From the NCBI GenBank assembly GCA_963810775.1, contig CAWEOT010000009.1:124001-188000 (forward strand): DNA of 64,000 bases. Reading direction: 5' to 3'. Positions 26,501 to 41,500 of this stretch are shown piece after piece (within the stretch, counting starts at the first letter, position 1; each line of letters starts with the position of its first letter). The stretch is from DATBVX01 sp963810775 (GTDB taxonomy: Bacteria; Pseudomonadota; Gammaproteobacteria; Steroidobacterales; Steroidobacteraceae). The notes under the pieces are model-generated. The model made no database searches. It was not told where the DNA came from and saw only the letters and a program-made list of their open reading frames with translations. The translations under genes were made by a program, and so were the position numbers.

Positions 26501-29500
26501 CGTCATCGGCCACTTCCTGCGCAAGGGCGGCGCATTCTTTCTGCGACGCAGCTTTCGAGGCGACAGTCTCTACCCCGTGGTGTTCATGAATTATCTGGGG
26601 CTGATGATGGCGCGCGGCCACTCGCTGGAGTATTTCATCGAAGGCGGACGCAGCCGCACGGGCAGACTTCTACCGCCCAAGACCGGCATGCTCTTGATGA
26701 CCGTACGCAGCTTCCTGCGCGACCCCGCCCGGCCAGTTGTGTTCATCCCGGTGTATTTCGGCTACGAACGGCTGGTGGAAGGCGAGACCTACATCGGCGA
26801 ATTGAGCGGGCAACCCAAGCAGAAGGAGTCGGTCTGGAGCCTGTTGCGGAGCCTGCCGAGTCTCAGGCGCAAGTTCGGCAAGGTGCATGTGAGCCTCGGC
26901 GAGCCCATTGACCTTGCGGACCTGGTCCTAAGACACAATCCATCCTGGAACGGTGCGCCACTCCCCGACGACAGCCGCCCGGCGTGGCTCACTCCGACGA
27001 TCGATGATCTCGCGCACCGGATCATGGTGAACATCAACGGTGCCGCTGCGGTCACGCCGATCAACCTGATGGCGATGACCGTTCTCGCGACACCGCGCCA
27101 GGCACTGCTCGAGAGCGATGCGGTTCGCCAGCTCGATCTGTATCGCGCCATGCTTCTCGGCCTGCCGTATTCGCGTTACGTCACGGTGACGGAGCTCGAT
27201 GGCGCCGAAATCGTGCGCCACGCCCAGGCAATGCAGGTGATCGAGCGCGTCAGCCATCCGCTCGGTGATTTGCTGCGCATGGACCAGCAGAACGCGATTC
27301 TGCACACCTACTTCCGCAACAACATCCTGCACCTGTTCGCGATGCCCTCGCTGATGGCGTGTTGCTTTCTCAACAATCCCTTGCTGCGCACCGAAGACCT
27401 GATGCGACTCGCCTGGAGGATCTATCCGTACATCGCCGATGAGCTGTTCCTGCCATGGCGCGAAGACCAGGTGCCGGACATCGTGCAGGCTGTTCTCGAT
27501 CAATTCGCGGCGTTGCAACTCATCGAGCGCAGCGCCGACGGCACCGAATGGCGGCGCCGTTCGCCGCTCGCGGTGGAGGCGATGCAGCTCTCGGTGCTCG
27601 CGCAGGGCACGATCCAGATCGTGCAGCGCTACTACATAGCCATCGCTTTGCTGATTCAGGCTGGGAGCGGGCTGATCAGCCAGGAAGCGCTGGTGAAGCA
27701 ATGTCACCTGATGGCGCAACGCATCTCGATGTTGTACGAGCTGAACTCTCCGGAATTCTTCGACAAGACACTGTTCTCGAGCTTCATCGACTTGTTGCGC
27801 CAGCGAGGGGTGCTGCAGGTGAGCGCGGACAACCGGCTGCTGTTCAACGAGGTGCTGCTCAACGTCGCCAACGATGCGCAGCTCGTGCTGAGTGAGCAGA
27901 TCCGCCACAGTATCCTGCAGGTGACGCACGCATAGGCGCGGGCGGACGTGGGTGGGACACCTGCCGACAGCGCCGGCTGTCATGTTTGCGGATTTGCCTC
28001 GTAAGGGACTGCTAAGCGGGCAGTCGTGATCCGGCGCTGGCGACAGGTTCTGTCGACCCGACGTCCATCCCGCACCCGAAGATTGCTGCGCCGCTGCTAT
28101 ACTTCACCGCCATCCATAACTGTTGTGTTCGAACCCCTGATTCGGTAATAAACCAACAAGTTCAGGGACGAAGTCGGCAACAAGCAGTCTTCCGGGGGGA
28201 CTCCAAATGAAGGCGCATCAGATCGGCAGTGAGGCTCGCTCCCGCCACACGCACTGGATCGCGATCGCGTCGGCAGCGTTCGGCGCAGCGACACTGGCGC
28301 CTCCGGCTCAGGCTGTCGATTTCTCCAGTGGCGCGCTCACGGGAAGCTGGGACACGACCATTTCGTATGGCATGGCGTTTCGCATCCAGGACAGCGACTG
28401 CAACCAGATCGGCATTGCGGATGGCGGCTGCGGCCGCTCACCGAACATCGACGATGGCGACCTGAATTTCGGCACCGGCTCTTATGCCCGCACTTTCAAG
28501 CTGACGAGCGAGATTGGGCTCAACTACGGCGATTTCGGCCTGTTCGTGCGCGGCTCCGCACTCTATGACGACTATGTCGAAAATGCTCCGACCGAGCGCA
28601 CGCCACTTACCGCGCACGCGAAGGACCTGGTAGGCAGCTACGTACGGCTGCTCGACGCGTTCGCGTACTGGCGCCCCACCATCGGCGGGAAGCCGGCAGA
28701 GTTTCGTCTCGGTCGCCAGGTCGTGAGTTGGGGGGAGAGCACGTTCATCCAGGGCGGCATCAACAACATCAATCACTTCGACGTCGCGGCCCTGCGCCAG
28801 CCGGGCGCGGAACTGAAGGAAGGATTTCTGCCGCAGGAAATGGCGTTCGTCTCGCTGGGCATTACGGAGAATACGAGCGTCGAGGGCCTGTACCTGTTCG
28901 ACTGGAACGACACGCGGCCGGAGCCGGTGGGTTCGTACTGGAGCAGCAACGATTTCGTACCGATCGGTGGTAGCAAGGTCGTGCTGGGATTTGGCGGCTT
29001 CTCTGACCAGGGCGTGGACTTCACGCCGGTCGGCGGACCGTTCATCGCGAACTTCCAGGCCGTGCCCCGTGGCCTGACGCAGGAGCCCAGCGACAGCGGC
29101 CAATTTGGCGTCGCGTTCCGCACCTACTTTCCGGGATTCATGAACGGCACCGAGTTTGGCCTCTACTACATCAACTATCACAGCCGCCTGCCGCTGATTT
29201 CAGGGCGCAGCGGCACGCAGGCCGGCGTCGGCAATGCAGCAGGCGCGGCGACTGCAGTGCAGGGCGGAGCGCAAGCTTTCGCTGGCGCAATCGCCGGGGG
29301 CCTTCCGGTGCAGGCTGCCATCGCGACTGCGGCAGCAGTCGTCACGCCGGTCGCGGTGCAGGCCTCGGCGAGCCGCGGTGGCAACCTGACGGCCCAGACC
29401 GCATCACAATACGCGACCATCGGTGCGACCCAGGCGTCGCTCGGCGTGAGCGCATCCGACATTGGGCGCAACGCCACCAACATCGCCACACACGAGTTCG

Positions 29501-32500
29501 CACAGACGGCCGAGTACTTCACCCAATTCCCGGAAGACATCAAGCTCATCGGCCTGAGCTTCAACACCCAGTTCCAGAAGACCGGCATTGCGCTGCAGGG
29601 CGAAGTGTCTTTCCGGCAGGACGTGCCGCTGCAGTTCGACGATGTGGAGCTTTTGTTTGCGGCGTTGACGCCACTCGAGAGCGGGCTGTTTCCGTTGAGC
29701 GCACCGGGGGTGCCGTTTCCCACGACCTGTACTGCCGCGTTGCCGACACTCGCGCGCTGCGGCCAGCTCGGAAAATTCGACGTCAATCAGGTCGTCACCG
29801 GGTGGAAGACGCACGATATGCTGCAGGGGCAGTTCACCCTGACCAAGGTGTTCGCGAACATCCTCGGCGCCTCGCAGTTCGTCACGGTGTTCGAGGGTGC
29901 GTATACGCACGTCAACAGCTTCGAGGACAAGCTCGAGGGCGAACGCAATAACCGCGGTCTGCGCTACAACGGGCCCGGCACCTCGGTGAGCGGCAATTTC
30001 GAATTGCGCGGGCGCCATTGCCCGCAATTGCCAACGGCGCAATGCGTGGCGCTCGGCCTGGTCGAGCCACAGAATCGTTTCGCCGATGCCGACTCCTGGG
30101 GCTACCGCATCGCGGGGCGCCTCGAGTACCCCAATTCGATGGGTCCGTGGACTCTCATTCCACGCTTCTTCTGGCAGCACGATGTCGATGGCACCACGCC
30201 CGGTCCCGGCGGTGCGTTCGTCGAGGGGCGCTACGCGCTTACGCTTGGTGTCACAGCGAATCTGCAGAACACCTGGGAAGTGGACCTGAGCTGGTCGAAA
30301 TACGGCGGTGCGGGTCGCTACAACGACATCAATGATCGCGATTTCGTCGCGGCGACGCTGAAGGTCTCATTCTGATTGCGCGCGATCGGACCAAGAGGGG
30401 ACTGACCATGCGGACAAGAGCACTCGTTTCGGTGGGGGCCGTTCTCGCGCTGTGCGCATTCGCGGGTGAAGGGCAGGCAGCGATCAGCGCGGAGGAGGCG
30501 GCGCGGCTCGGTGCCGATCTCACACCGCTTGGCGGCGAGAAGGCGGGCAATTCCGCGAACACAATTCCCGCGTGGGATGGCGGTCTCATCTCTGCGGAAA
30601 AAGCCGGTGTGACGGGTTACACGCCGGGCAAGCATCATCCCGATCCGTTTGCGAACGAAAAGCCGCTCTTCAAAATCAGCGCACAGAACGCCGCTCAATA
30701 CGCCGCGAATCTCACCGAGGGCCACAAGGCGCTTCTCAAGACGTACAAGGACACGTACTTCATGAATGTGTACCCGAGCCATCGCACGGCCGCGTACCCG
30801 CAGCGCATTTACGAGGCGACCAAGAGCGTTGCGACAACTGCCAATCTCTCGACCGGCGGCAACGGCGTGACCGGAGCAGTGATCGGCATTCCGTTCCCGA
30901 TACCGAAGCAGGGCGTTGAGATCTTCTGGAATCACGTGTTGCGTTATCGCGCCGACGGTGCCCAACGCAACATCGGCCAGGCTGCACCGACTGCGGGCGG
31001 TGACTACACCATGGTCAAGTTCCGCGACGAGTTCTACGTGGTCTACAGCCTCGCGGGCGCCAAGGAAGCGGAGCTCGACAACGTCATTCTCTACTTCATC
31101 CAGGAGACGGTCGCGCCGGCGCGCCTCGCGGGCGAGATCCTGCTGGTGCACGAGACGCTCGACCAGGCGAAGGAGAATCGCCGCGCGTGGCTCTACAACC
31201 CCGGGCAGCGCCGCGTGCGTCGTGCTCCGAACGTCGCGTTCGACAATCCCGGCACCGCGGCCGACAACCAGCGCACCTCCGACCAGTTCGACATGTACAA
31301 CGGCAGTCCCCAGCGCTACGACTGGAAGCTCGTGGGCAAGAAGGAAATGTACGTTCCGTACAACGCCTACAGGCTCAACAGCAACCAGCTCAAGTACAAG
31401 GACATCCTGAAGCCGCAGCACATCAACCAGGAACACGCGCGCTACGAGCTGCACCGCGTATGGGTGGTCGATTCGACCCTGAAGGCGGGCACCGATCACG
31501 TGTACAAGCGCCGCACGCTGTATGTCGATGAAGACTCCTGGCAGATCCTCGCGGTCGATTGCTACGACAAGCGCGACCAGTTGTGGCGCGTGCAGGAAGG
31601 CCACGCGATGGAGTACTACGAAGTACCGACGCTCTGGACCACGCTCGAGCTGGTGATGGATCTGCAGAACCGGCGCTATCTCGCACTCGGGCTGCAGAAC
31701 GAGGAGTCGGGCAGCTACGACTTCACGATCCAGCGCACGGTCGCCGACTATCAACCGAATGCGCTGCGGACTCGCGGCACTCGGTAAACGTGTGAGGTTT
31801 GTCCAGGTCTGATGGGTCGTCCTTTCCCTCGGCCGACGCGAACGAACCCTTGTCGAAATTGCACGCGTCAGCTTTCGCGGGATTCCGGTACGTCCACCTG
31901 AAGTAATCAAGCAAGAACGGGCCCAGGGAAAGGACGACCCATCAGACCTGTACAGACCTGACACCGTGTTACGCCGATGAAGCTGCTCGCTATTTCACTC
32001 GCCGCATCGGGCGTGCTTGCATTCACCCCGTCCCTTTGTTCATCCGACGATAAACCGGCGGCGCCCGGCGTCGAGAACGCGGAGATCGCGCGACTCGCGA
32101 GTCAATCGCTGCTGCTCGATGCCGCCATGGCGGGCTCGCGCATGGTGGTCGTGGGCGAGCGCGGACATGTGCTGCTGAGCGATGATCAGGGCCACACCTG
32201 GCGGCAGTCGCCGGTACCGACGCGCGCCAACCTCACCGGCGTCTTCTTTCTCAACGCGCAACTTGGCTGGGCGGTCGGGCACGACGAGGTCATCTTGCGC
32301 AGCGAAGACGGCGGTGAAAGCTGGACCCGCCAGCACTATGCGCCGGAGAAGGAGCAACCACTGCTCGACGTATGGTTCGGCGATGCGGACAACGGCCTCG
32401 CGTTCGGCGCCTACGGAACCATTCTCTCGAGCCACGACGGCGGGGGCACGTGGAGCGAGCAGATCTTCGAGCCGCGGCCGCTGATCGAGAAGCCCGCGGC

Positions 32501-35500
32501 ACCGCAGGCGGCTGCAAGCAAGGACGACGAATACGACGTCGAAGGCTCGGCGAGCGACAGCCACCTCAACGCAGTGGAGCGCGCCGCGGACGGCAAGCTG
32601 TATCTCGCTGCGGAAGCGGGGCACCTGTTCCGCTCCGACGACGCGGGCGTGAGCTGGCTCGAGTTGCCGTCGCCTTACGAGGGATCGTTCTTCGGCATCC
32701 TGCCGCTCGATCCACCGTCGCTCCTGGCATTTGGCCTGCGCGGGCATTTGTTCCGCTCCGACGATGCAGGCGCAACCTGGCAGCCGCTTGCCTCCAATAC
32801 CACGGCAATGCTCACCAACGCCGTGCGCCTCGATGCGGAGACCATCGTGATTACCGGTCTTGCCGGTGCGCTCCTGGTCAGTCATGACGGCGGGCGCAAC
32901 TTCGAGTTGCACGCGCAGGAGGATCGCAAAGGTCTCGCTGCCGCACTCGCCGCAAGTGGGAGCCTCGTCACGGTCGGGGAGGGCGGCATCAAGTCGATCG
33001 CGATGCCGGCGGCGACACCGTGAAGGCTTCCTCATCGCAACGCGAGGCACGTCTGGTCGAGTGGCTGACGCCACACGTGTTCGGGCACCGCGTGACCATC
33101 GTGATTGCCTTCGCGGCGATCACCGCGGTGATGATCTACGCCGCGCTGACGGGCCTGCGCATCGATACGAATTTCACCAAGCAGTTGCCGCTCGAGCACG
33201 AGTACATGCAGACCTTCATCAAGCACCAGGAGGAGTTCGGCGGCGCGAACCGGGTGCTGGTGGCAGTGATCGCACGTGAAGGCAACATGTTCACGCCGGA
33301 ATTCTTCCGGGCGTTGCGCACTGCGACCGACGAGGTGTTCTTTATTCGCGGCGTCGATCGGGCGCGCGTGCAGTCGCTGTACACGCCGAACGTGCGCTAC
33401 ACGGAAGTCGTGGAAGACGGAATCCAGGCGGGCAACGTCATTCCCGCCGATTTCCAGCCGACGCCGGAAGGACTCGCGCAGGTGCGCGAGAACATTCTCA
33501 AGGCAGGCATCGTCGGGCGCCTGGTCGCGAACGATTTCTCGGGCGCCATCGTGAGCGCGACGTTGCAGGACTTCGATCCGGAAACCGGCAAGCCACTCGA
33601 CTACATCCGCGTGGCACACGATCTCGAGACGAAGATCCGCAATCGCATCATGGGTGGAAAGGTGCACGTCCAGGTCCAGTCGTCCACGAGGCCGGTCGAA
33701 GTGCACATGATCGGTTTTGCCAAGATCGTGGGCGACATCGCTGACGGTTCAATGTCGGTCGCGATGTTCGCCGGCATCACCGTCGTGCTCACGCTGCTCT
33801 CGGTGTGGATCTACATCCAGTCCTTCAAGGTGGCCCTCATCCCGGTCGTGTGCTCGATCGTCGCGGTGATCTGGCAGTTGGGCATGCTGGTATTCCTGGG
33901 TTACGGCGTCGATCCGCTCGGCATCCTGGTGCCGTTCATCATCTTCGCGATCGGCGTGAGCCACGGCGTGCAGAAGATCAGCGCCGTGAAAGATGCGGCG
34001 CTCGCGGGCGATGACAGCATGACCGCGGCACAGCGCACCTTCCGCCAGCTCTTCCTCCCGGCGATCGTCGCGCTGCTCGCGGACCTCGTGGGCTTCATCA
34101 CGATCCTGCTCATCCCGGTGCAGGTGATTCGCGAGATGGCCATCACCGCGAGCCTGGGCGTCGGGATCGTGATCCTTACTGACCTGGTGCTGCTGCCAGT
34201 ACTGGTTTCGTACGTCAGCTTCGATGCGGGTTACCGGGCAAGAATCGAGCGTCGCAACGCACATGTCCTGCGCTTCTGGGATTGGTTGTCGGGTGTTGCG
34301 AAGCGCGGCCCCGCAGCTGTCATCATCGTCATCGCCGCCGTGCTCGCCCTGCTCGGCTGGTGGAAGGGGCGCGAAACCCCGATCGGCGACACCCAGGCGG
34401 GTGTTCCGGAGCTACGGCCCGATTCCCGTTACAACGTCGACTCGGACATCATCACCCGCAAGTTCTCGATCGGCGTCGACATCATCAATGTCATCGTCGA
34501 GACGCAGCCGGACGGGTGCATCGACTACGACGTGCTCAATGCGATGGACCGTTTCGCCTGGCACATGGCGAATGTCGATGGCATCCAGAACGTGCTCGCG
34601 CTCCCAGGGGTGATGAAGATCGTGAGCTCAGGGTGGAACGAGGGGAGCCTGAAGTGGCGCAGCATTCCTCGTAACCGTGAGCAGCTGGTACAGGCACAGG
34701 CGTATCTCGAGACCAGCACCGGGCTCTTCAACAGCGACTGCAGCGTGATGCCGGTGATGATGTTCACCACCGATCACCGTGCCAGGACCATCGAGCGCGT
34801 GGTCACCGAGGTCAAGAAGTGGCGCACTGAGAATCCCACGCCCAAGGCGACCTTCAGGCTCGCCACCGGCAATGTTGGCGTGATGGCGGCGACCAACGAG
34901 GAAGTGAAGGCCAAGGAGTATCCGATTCTCGCCGGGGTGTTCGCCGCTGTGATCCTGATGTGCCTGCTCACCTTCCGCTCCGTCACCGGAACGCTGTGCG
35001 TCATCCTGCCGCTGGCGCTCGGCTCGATACTCGCCTACGCAGTGATGGCGATCGTCGGCATCGGTCTGAAGATTTCCACCTTGCCGATGGTTGCCCTGGG
35101 CGTGGGCATCGGCGTCGACTACGGCATCTATCTCTTCAGCCGCATGCAGGACTATCTCGAGAAGGGCGAGAGCGTGCACGACGCGTTCCTGCACACGCTG
35201 CGGGTCACGGGCGCGAGCGTCATCTTCACCGGCATCACGCTCGCGATCGGAGTGGTGCCCTGGGTGTTTTCGCCGCTCAAGTTCCAGGCGGATGTCGGCA
35301 TCCTGCTCACATTCCTTTTCGTGGTGAACATGCTCGGCGCCATCCTGCTGCTGCCGGCGTTGGCAGCGTGGCTGGTAAAGCCCACTCCGATCCGGCCACC
35401 GGCGTGAGGGTCGTGCCGACTTCGGGCTGACCAACGTTTCATGACGGCTGTATCCGAAAATGTATCCCCGCGAACACAGGGGCGCCCAAGTCGGCAGACC

Positions 35501-38500
35501 CCCGACGCCGGTGTCCGAATCGTCTTGCCAGCAGAGGAGCGGGTGGACATCGGCGTGATACCTGACGACTGCGCCGGCACCAGTGTTTGCGGGGATGCAT
35601 CTTCAGGTACCGCCATCAGTACTCGTGATCCGGCGCACGTCGGCACGGTATTACCCGATGGCCGCCCGGGACGAGGCACGTAAATGACACCCGAGGAGTT
35701 TCGCAGGCACGGCCACGAGCTGATCGACTGGATCGCAGACTTTCGCCAGCGCGTCTACGCGGGCGAGTTTCCGGCGCTGTCGCAGGTATCACATGGGCGC
35801 CTGCGCGCGCAGCTGCCGGCCTCGCCGCCGCAAACCGCCGAGTCGTTCGATGAGATCGTCCGGGATCTCGATCGGCACATCGTTCCGGCGCTGAGTCACT
35901 TTCAGCACCCGTCGTTCTTTGGCTATTTCCCTTCGAACAGCCTTCTCGCGTCGGTGCTGGGGGACTATGCGAGCACCGGACTCGCGCAGATCGGCCTGAA
36001 TTGGGCTGCGAGCCCTGCGCTCACCGAGCTCGAGGAGCTGACCACGGACTGGTTCCGCCAAATGGTGGGCCTCAGCAACGCATGGAGCGGCGTGATCCAG
36101 GACACGGCCTCGACCGCGAGCCTCGTCGCCCTCCTATGTGCGCGCGAACGTGCGACGGCAAATAGCGCGCTGCACGGTGGGTTGCAGGCCGAGAGCTCGC
36201 CAGTAACGGTCTACTCCTCCGAACAGAACCACAGCTCGGTCGAAAAGGCGGTACTACTCGCGGGATTTGGCCGGGACAATCTGCGGCTCATCCCCACCGA
36301 TCGCGATCACGCGCTGCGAGTCGATGTCTTGCGGACCGCAATCGAGCGCGATCTGGCCGACGGCTCGACACCGGGTGCAGTGGTCGCGACGATCGGCACG
36401 ACTGGCACGACCGCCATCGATCCTCTGGCCGACATCGCAAGACTTGCGCAGCATCACGGCCTCTGGCTGCACGTCGACGCGGCGCTGGCCGGCTCCGCGA
36501 TGATCCTGCCCGAGTGTCGAGCGTTGTGGCAGGGCATCGAGTCCGCGGATTCGGTCGCGATCAATCCGCACAAGTGGCTGGGCGTTGCTTTCGACTGCTC
36601 GACTTACTTCGTGCGCGATCCCGAAGCGCTGGTGCGCGTGATGTCTACCAACCCCAGCTACCTGCGCACGCAGGCTGACAGCGAGGCGAAAAACTTTCGC
36701 GACTGGGGAATTCCGCTCGGCCGCAGGTTCCGCGCGCTCAAGTTATGGTTCCTGATTCGCGAGCAGGGCGTCGCCGGATTGCAGGCGCGCCTGCGGCGGG
36801 ATCTCGCCAATGCACAATGGTTCAAGGAGCAGGTCGACGCGACGCCCAGCTGGAAGCGGCTGGCACCGGTTCCACTACAGACCGTGTGCGTGCGACACGA
36901 GCCACCGGGACTCGAAGGAGCAATGCTCGACCAACACACGCTCGCCTGGTGCAACCGCATCAACGCTTCCGGTCGCGCCTGGCTCACGCCGGCTCAGTTG
37001 CAGGGTCGCTGGATGGTGCGAGTCTCGATCGGCGCTGAGGCGACTGAGCGCTCCCATGTGCAGGCTCTGTGGGATCTCATGCGTCGGGAAGCGGAATCGC
37101 AGTACTCGCAATCACGATGAGCAGTCGGGGCGGCACATGGATGCTGTACGGTGCCAACGGTTACACGGGCCAGCTGATCGCGCGCGCAGCCTGCGCACGG
37201 CAGCGGGCGCCGATTCTCGCGGGCCGAAATGCAACGGCGATCGAGCGGCTGGCGAAGGAGCTTGGTTGCGAGTGGCGGCAGTTCGCACTCGATAACGAAG
37301 CTGCCCTGACCAGGGCGCTCACAGGCGTTTCGTTGGTCCTGCACTGTGCAGGGCCTTTCTCGTCGACCGCACGGCCCATGATCAGGGCATGTATCGCATC
37401 GCGCGTGCATTACCTCGATATCACGGGCGAGATCGAGGTGTTTGAATGGGCGCGCCGCATGGATGATGAAGCGCGCCGCGCCGGGGTGCTGTTGTGCCCG
37501 GGCGCGGGATTCGATGTCGTACCGAGCGATTGCCTTGCGGCGCAGCTCAAGGCCGCGCTGCCCGACGCTACGCACCTCGCGCTCGGCTTCGACAGTCGCA
37601 GCACGCCAAGTCGCGGCACCGCAAAGACAATGATCGAAAGGCTGCAGCATGGCAGCGCCGTGCGCGTGGACGGAAAGATCATCAGCATTCCATTTGCGAG
37701 TCGCGTGCGCGAGATCGATTTTGGCGAAGGACCGAGGAGCGCGATCGCCATTCCGTGGGGCGATGTGAGCACTGCGTTTTACACGACTGGCATACCGAAC
37801 ATCGAGGTCTACATCCCCGCATCGCCGCGTGCGATTCGCCGGATGCGCTTCCTCAGTCGCTTGCGCTTTCTGCTCGGCCTGCCTGCGGTTCGGACATGGC
37901 TCAAGCGCCGGGTCGATCGCGGCGCGTCGGGCCCTGACGATGAGCAACGAGAGCACACCCCAGTCCTGCTCTGGGGCGAGGGACGAACTGCCAGCGGCCG
38001 CACCGTTGTGGGGCGCATCCGCGTGCCCAATGGCTATACGACGACCGTGCATGCCGCCCTTGCGCTCATCGAACGCACTCTCACTCAATCGATACCGGTC
38101 GGGTATCGAACTCCCTCGCAAGTGGTGGGGGCCGACTTCCTGAGTCGTCTGCCGGGCGCCACAAAGGTCTCGATGAGCGCTCGTTGAAGAGCCCATCGGC
38201 GCCGAAATCAACGAACCACCTGCGCGGGCCTGCATCAAAGGGGCACAGTTGGGTACGATAGCGACCTGAAGACTCGCTCCCGAGTCGGCCGACCCCCAGT
38301 CACCCCGTGTGTGCCACGGACGGAGCCCGGTGCAAGCCCCATGAAGTCACGTGCTGTGCGTTTCACTGTCGCCACGATGTTGATTGCCACCCTGGCAGTC
38401 GCTTGCAAGCAGTCGGCCCCACCGGGTTTTCCGGTGCCCGAGGTCGAGGTCATCAAGGTGCAGGCACAGACAGTACCCCTCACGCGGGATCTCGTCGGCA

Positions 38501-41500
38501 GGCTCTCTGCCACGCGTGCGGCCGACGTGCGAGCGCGCGTTGCCGGCGTGCTTCTCAAGCGTCTCTATGTGGAAGGGTCGGACGTCAAGGAAGGCCAACC
38601 ATTGTTCCAGATCGATCCCGCGCAGTTCAGGGCGACACTCGAAGCGGCGGAAGCCGCGCTCGCGCAGGCTGAGGCGAACGCCACCAACGCGCGCTTGTTT
38701 GCACAGCGCACGCGCGAACTGAAAACCACAGGCGCCGTGTCGAAGTCGGATGTGGACACCGCAGAGGCCAATGAGCGCTCGACCGCTGCGGCAGTGAAGC
38801 AGGCGGCCGCCAACCTCGAGAGCGCACGGATCAATCTCGGTTACGCCCTGGTGCGAGCGCCGATCTCCGGCCGCTCGAGCCAGCAGCGCGTCACCGAGGG
38901 CGCGCTCGTGGGTCAGGGCGAAGCGACGCTCCTCACGACCGTCGAACAGATCGATCCGATCTACGTGAACTTCGATCGGCCGGCGTCCGAAGTCCAGGAG
39001 CTGCGTCGCGCGCAGACGGCGGGCACCGTTACGCTGGTGGAACCGAACAAGGCCCAGGTTCAATTGATCTTTACGGACGGCACACCGTACGGACAGGTCG
39101 GTTCGCTTGATTTCTCCGACGTGAGTGTGGATCCGACCACGGGCGCGGTCGCGTTTCGCGGCCTCATCCCCAACGCGGACCGTCGCCTGCTGCCGGGCCT
39201 GTTCGTCAACCTGCGTCTCACGATTGGTGAGCTCAACCAGGCATTCGTGGTGCCGCAACTCGCGGTGCTGCGCGATGGCGTCGGTCCATACGTCATGGTC
39301 CTCGGATCCGACGGCAACGTCGCGCAGAAGCGCGTGGAGATCGCGAGCGCACAGGAAAATCGCTGGGTGATCACCAAGGGCATCGCGGACGGAGACCAGG
39401 TCATCGTCTCGGGTCTGCAGAAAGTGCATGCCGGCGCGCCGGCAAAAGCGGTTGCCGCGCAGGCATCGCAGCCGAACGCTCCCGGGCAGGCTCCTGCGGC
39501 TGCTCCGTCTCCCGGCGCGCACTGAGCAGAAGGACCGACGATGCCGCAATTTTTCATCGATCGCCCGGTATTCGCCTGGGTGATCGCCATCCTGATCACC
39601 GTCGGTGGCCTCCTGGCGATCTTCCGCCTGCCGGCTGCGGCGTATCCCAATATCGCCCCGCCTCAGATCAATATTTCGGCGGGATACCCGGGCGCCAACG
39701 CCGATACCGTCGAGCAGGCCGTGACCCAGGTGATCGAGCAGCAGCTCACCGGCATCAACAACCTGCTGTACTTCACTTCATCCTCGAGCTCGAACGGGGA
39801 GTCCTCAATCACGCTCACCTTCGAGCCGGGAACGGATCCCGACATCGCGGCTGTGCAGACGCAGAACCGTGCGGCGCTCGCCGAGCCGCGCCTGCCGACG
39901 GAAGTGATTCAACAGGGCGTCACGGTCTCGAAGGCGAATGCCGGCTTCCTGCTCGCCATCGGCATACGCTCCGAGGACAACTCCTTCAGCTCGCAGGCGC
40001 TGAATAACCTGCTCGCCTCGCGCGTTCTCGATCCGATCCGCCGCATCCAGGGAGTGGGCTCGGCGAATCAATTCGGGTCCGAGTACGCGATGCGCATCTG
40101 GCTCGATCCGGACAAGCTGCACGCGTATTCGATGGCGCCGGATGACGTTCTCGAGCAGGTGCGCAACCAGAATGTCCAGTTCGCGTCGGGCGCGATTGGC
40201 GAGCAGCCCGCGCCCGCAGGCCAGGAGTTCACGGCACCGGTATCGGCGGAAGGTCGTTTCACGGCGCCCGAGCAGTTCGAGAACATCATCCTGCGCGCCG
40301 AAGCGAATGGTACGACGGTGCGGCTCAAGGATGTCGCGCGGGTCGAGCTCGGCTTGAGCGGCTATGGGTTCGATGTGCGCCTCGACAACAAACCGGTAGC
40401 GGCGTTCGGCGTGCAGCTGCTGCCCGGCGCCAATGCGCTCGAGGTTGCCCGCAACGTCAAGGCAAAGATGGACCAGCTGCAGCAGAGCTTCCCGTCAGGC
40501 GTCAAGTGGTTCAACGCCTTCGATTCGACCACTTTCATCACGCACGCGATCAAGGAAGTGATCATCACGCTGGTCGCGGCGGTGGCACTCGTGTTCATCG
40601 TGATGCTGGTGTTCCTGCAGAGCTTCCGCGCGACCCTGATTCCCACCCTGGTCGTGCCGGCAGCGCTGATGGGCGCGTTCATCGGTATGTACGCGCTCGG
40701 GTTCTCGATCAACCAGCTGAGCCTTTTCGGCATGGTGCTCGCGATCGGTATCGTCGTGGACGATGCCATCGTGGTGATCGAGGCCGTTGAACGCATCATG
40801 CGTGAGGAAGGCTTGTCGCCGAAGGAGGCAACCCGCAAGGCGATGGGCCAGATCACGGGACCGATCATCACCATCAGCGTGGTGCTCGCGGCGGTGTTCA
40901 TTCCGAGCGCGATGCAGACGGGGAGCGTCGGGGTGATCTATCGGCAGTTCGCGCTCACCATCGCGATCTCGATGCTGTTCTCGGCGTTCCTCGCGCTGAG
41001 CTTCACGCCCGCGCTGTGCGCGACCATTCTCAGGCCGGCGCACCTCAAGCCCAATTTCATCTTCCGCTGGTTCAACCGAGCTTACGATCGCTCGCAGGCC
41101 GCCTACACGCGCCGCGTAGACCAATCGACGTCTCACGCGCCGCGCTGGATGATCGCATTCGCAGTGCTGGTAGTGATCACAGGCCTGCTGTTTGCGCGTC
41201 TGCCGGGAAGCTTCCTGCCCGACGAAGACCAGGGCTACACGCTCGGGTTCGTGCAACTTCCGCCGGGCGCGACCATGAATCGCACCAAGCAAGTCCTCAA
41301 CGACCTCGGCGGACGCCTCAAGCAGCACGAGGCGGTGAACTCGGTGTTCCAGGTCGCCGGCTTCAGCTTCATCGGCCAGGGCGAGAACGTCGGCATCCTC
41401 TTCATCCGCATGAAGGACTGGAGCGATCGCAAGACCAAGGCATCGGACTTCGTGGGGTGGGCCAACGGAATGGCGTTCATGACGGTAAAGAACGCACAGG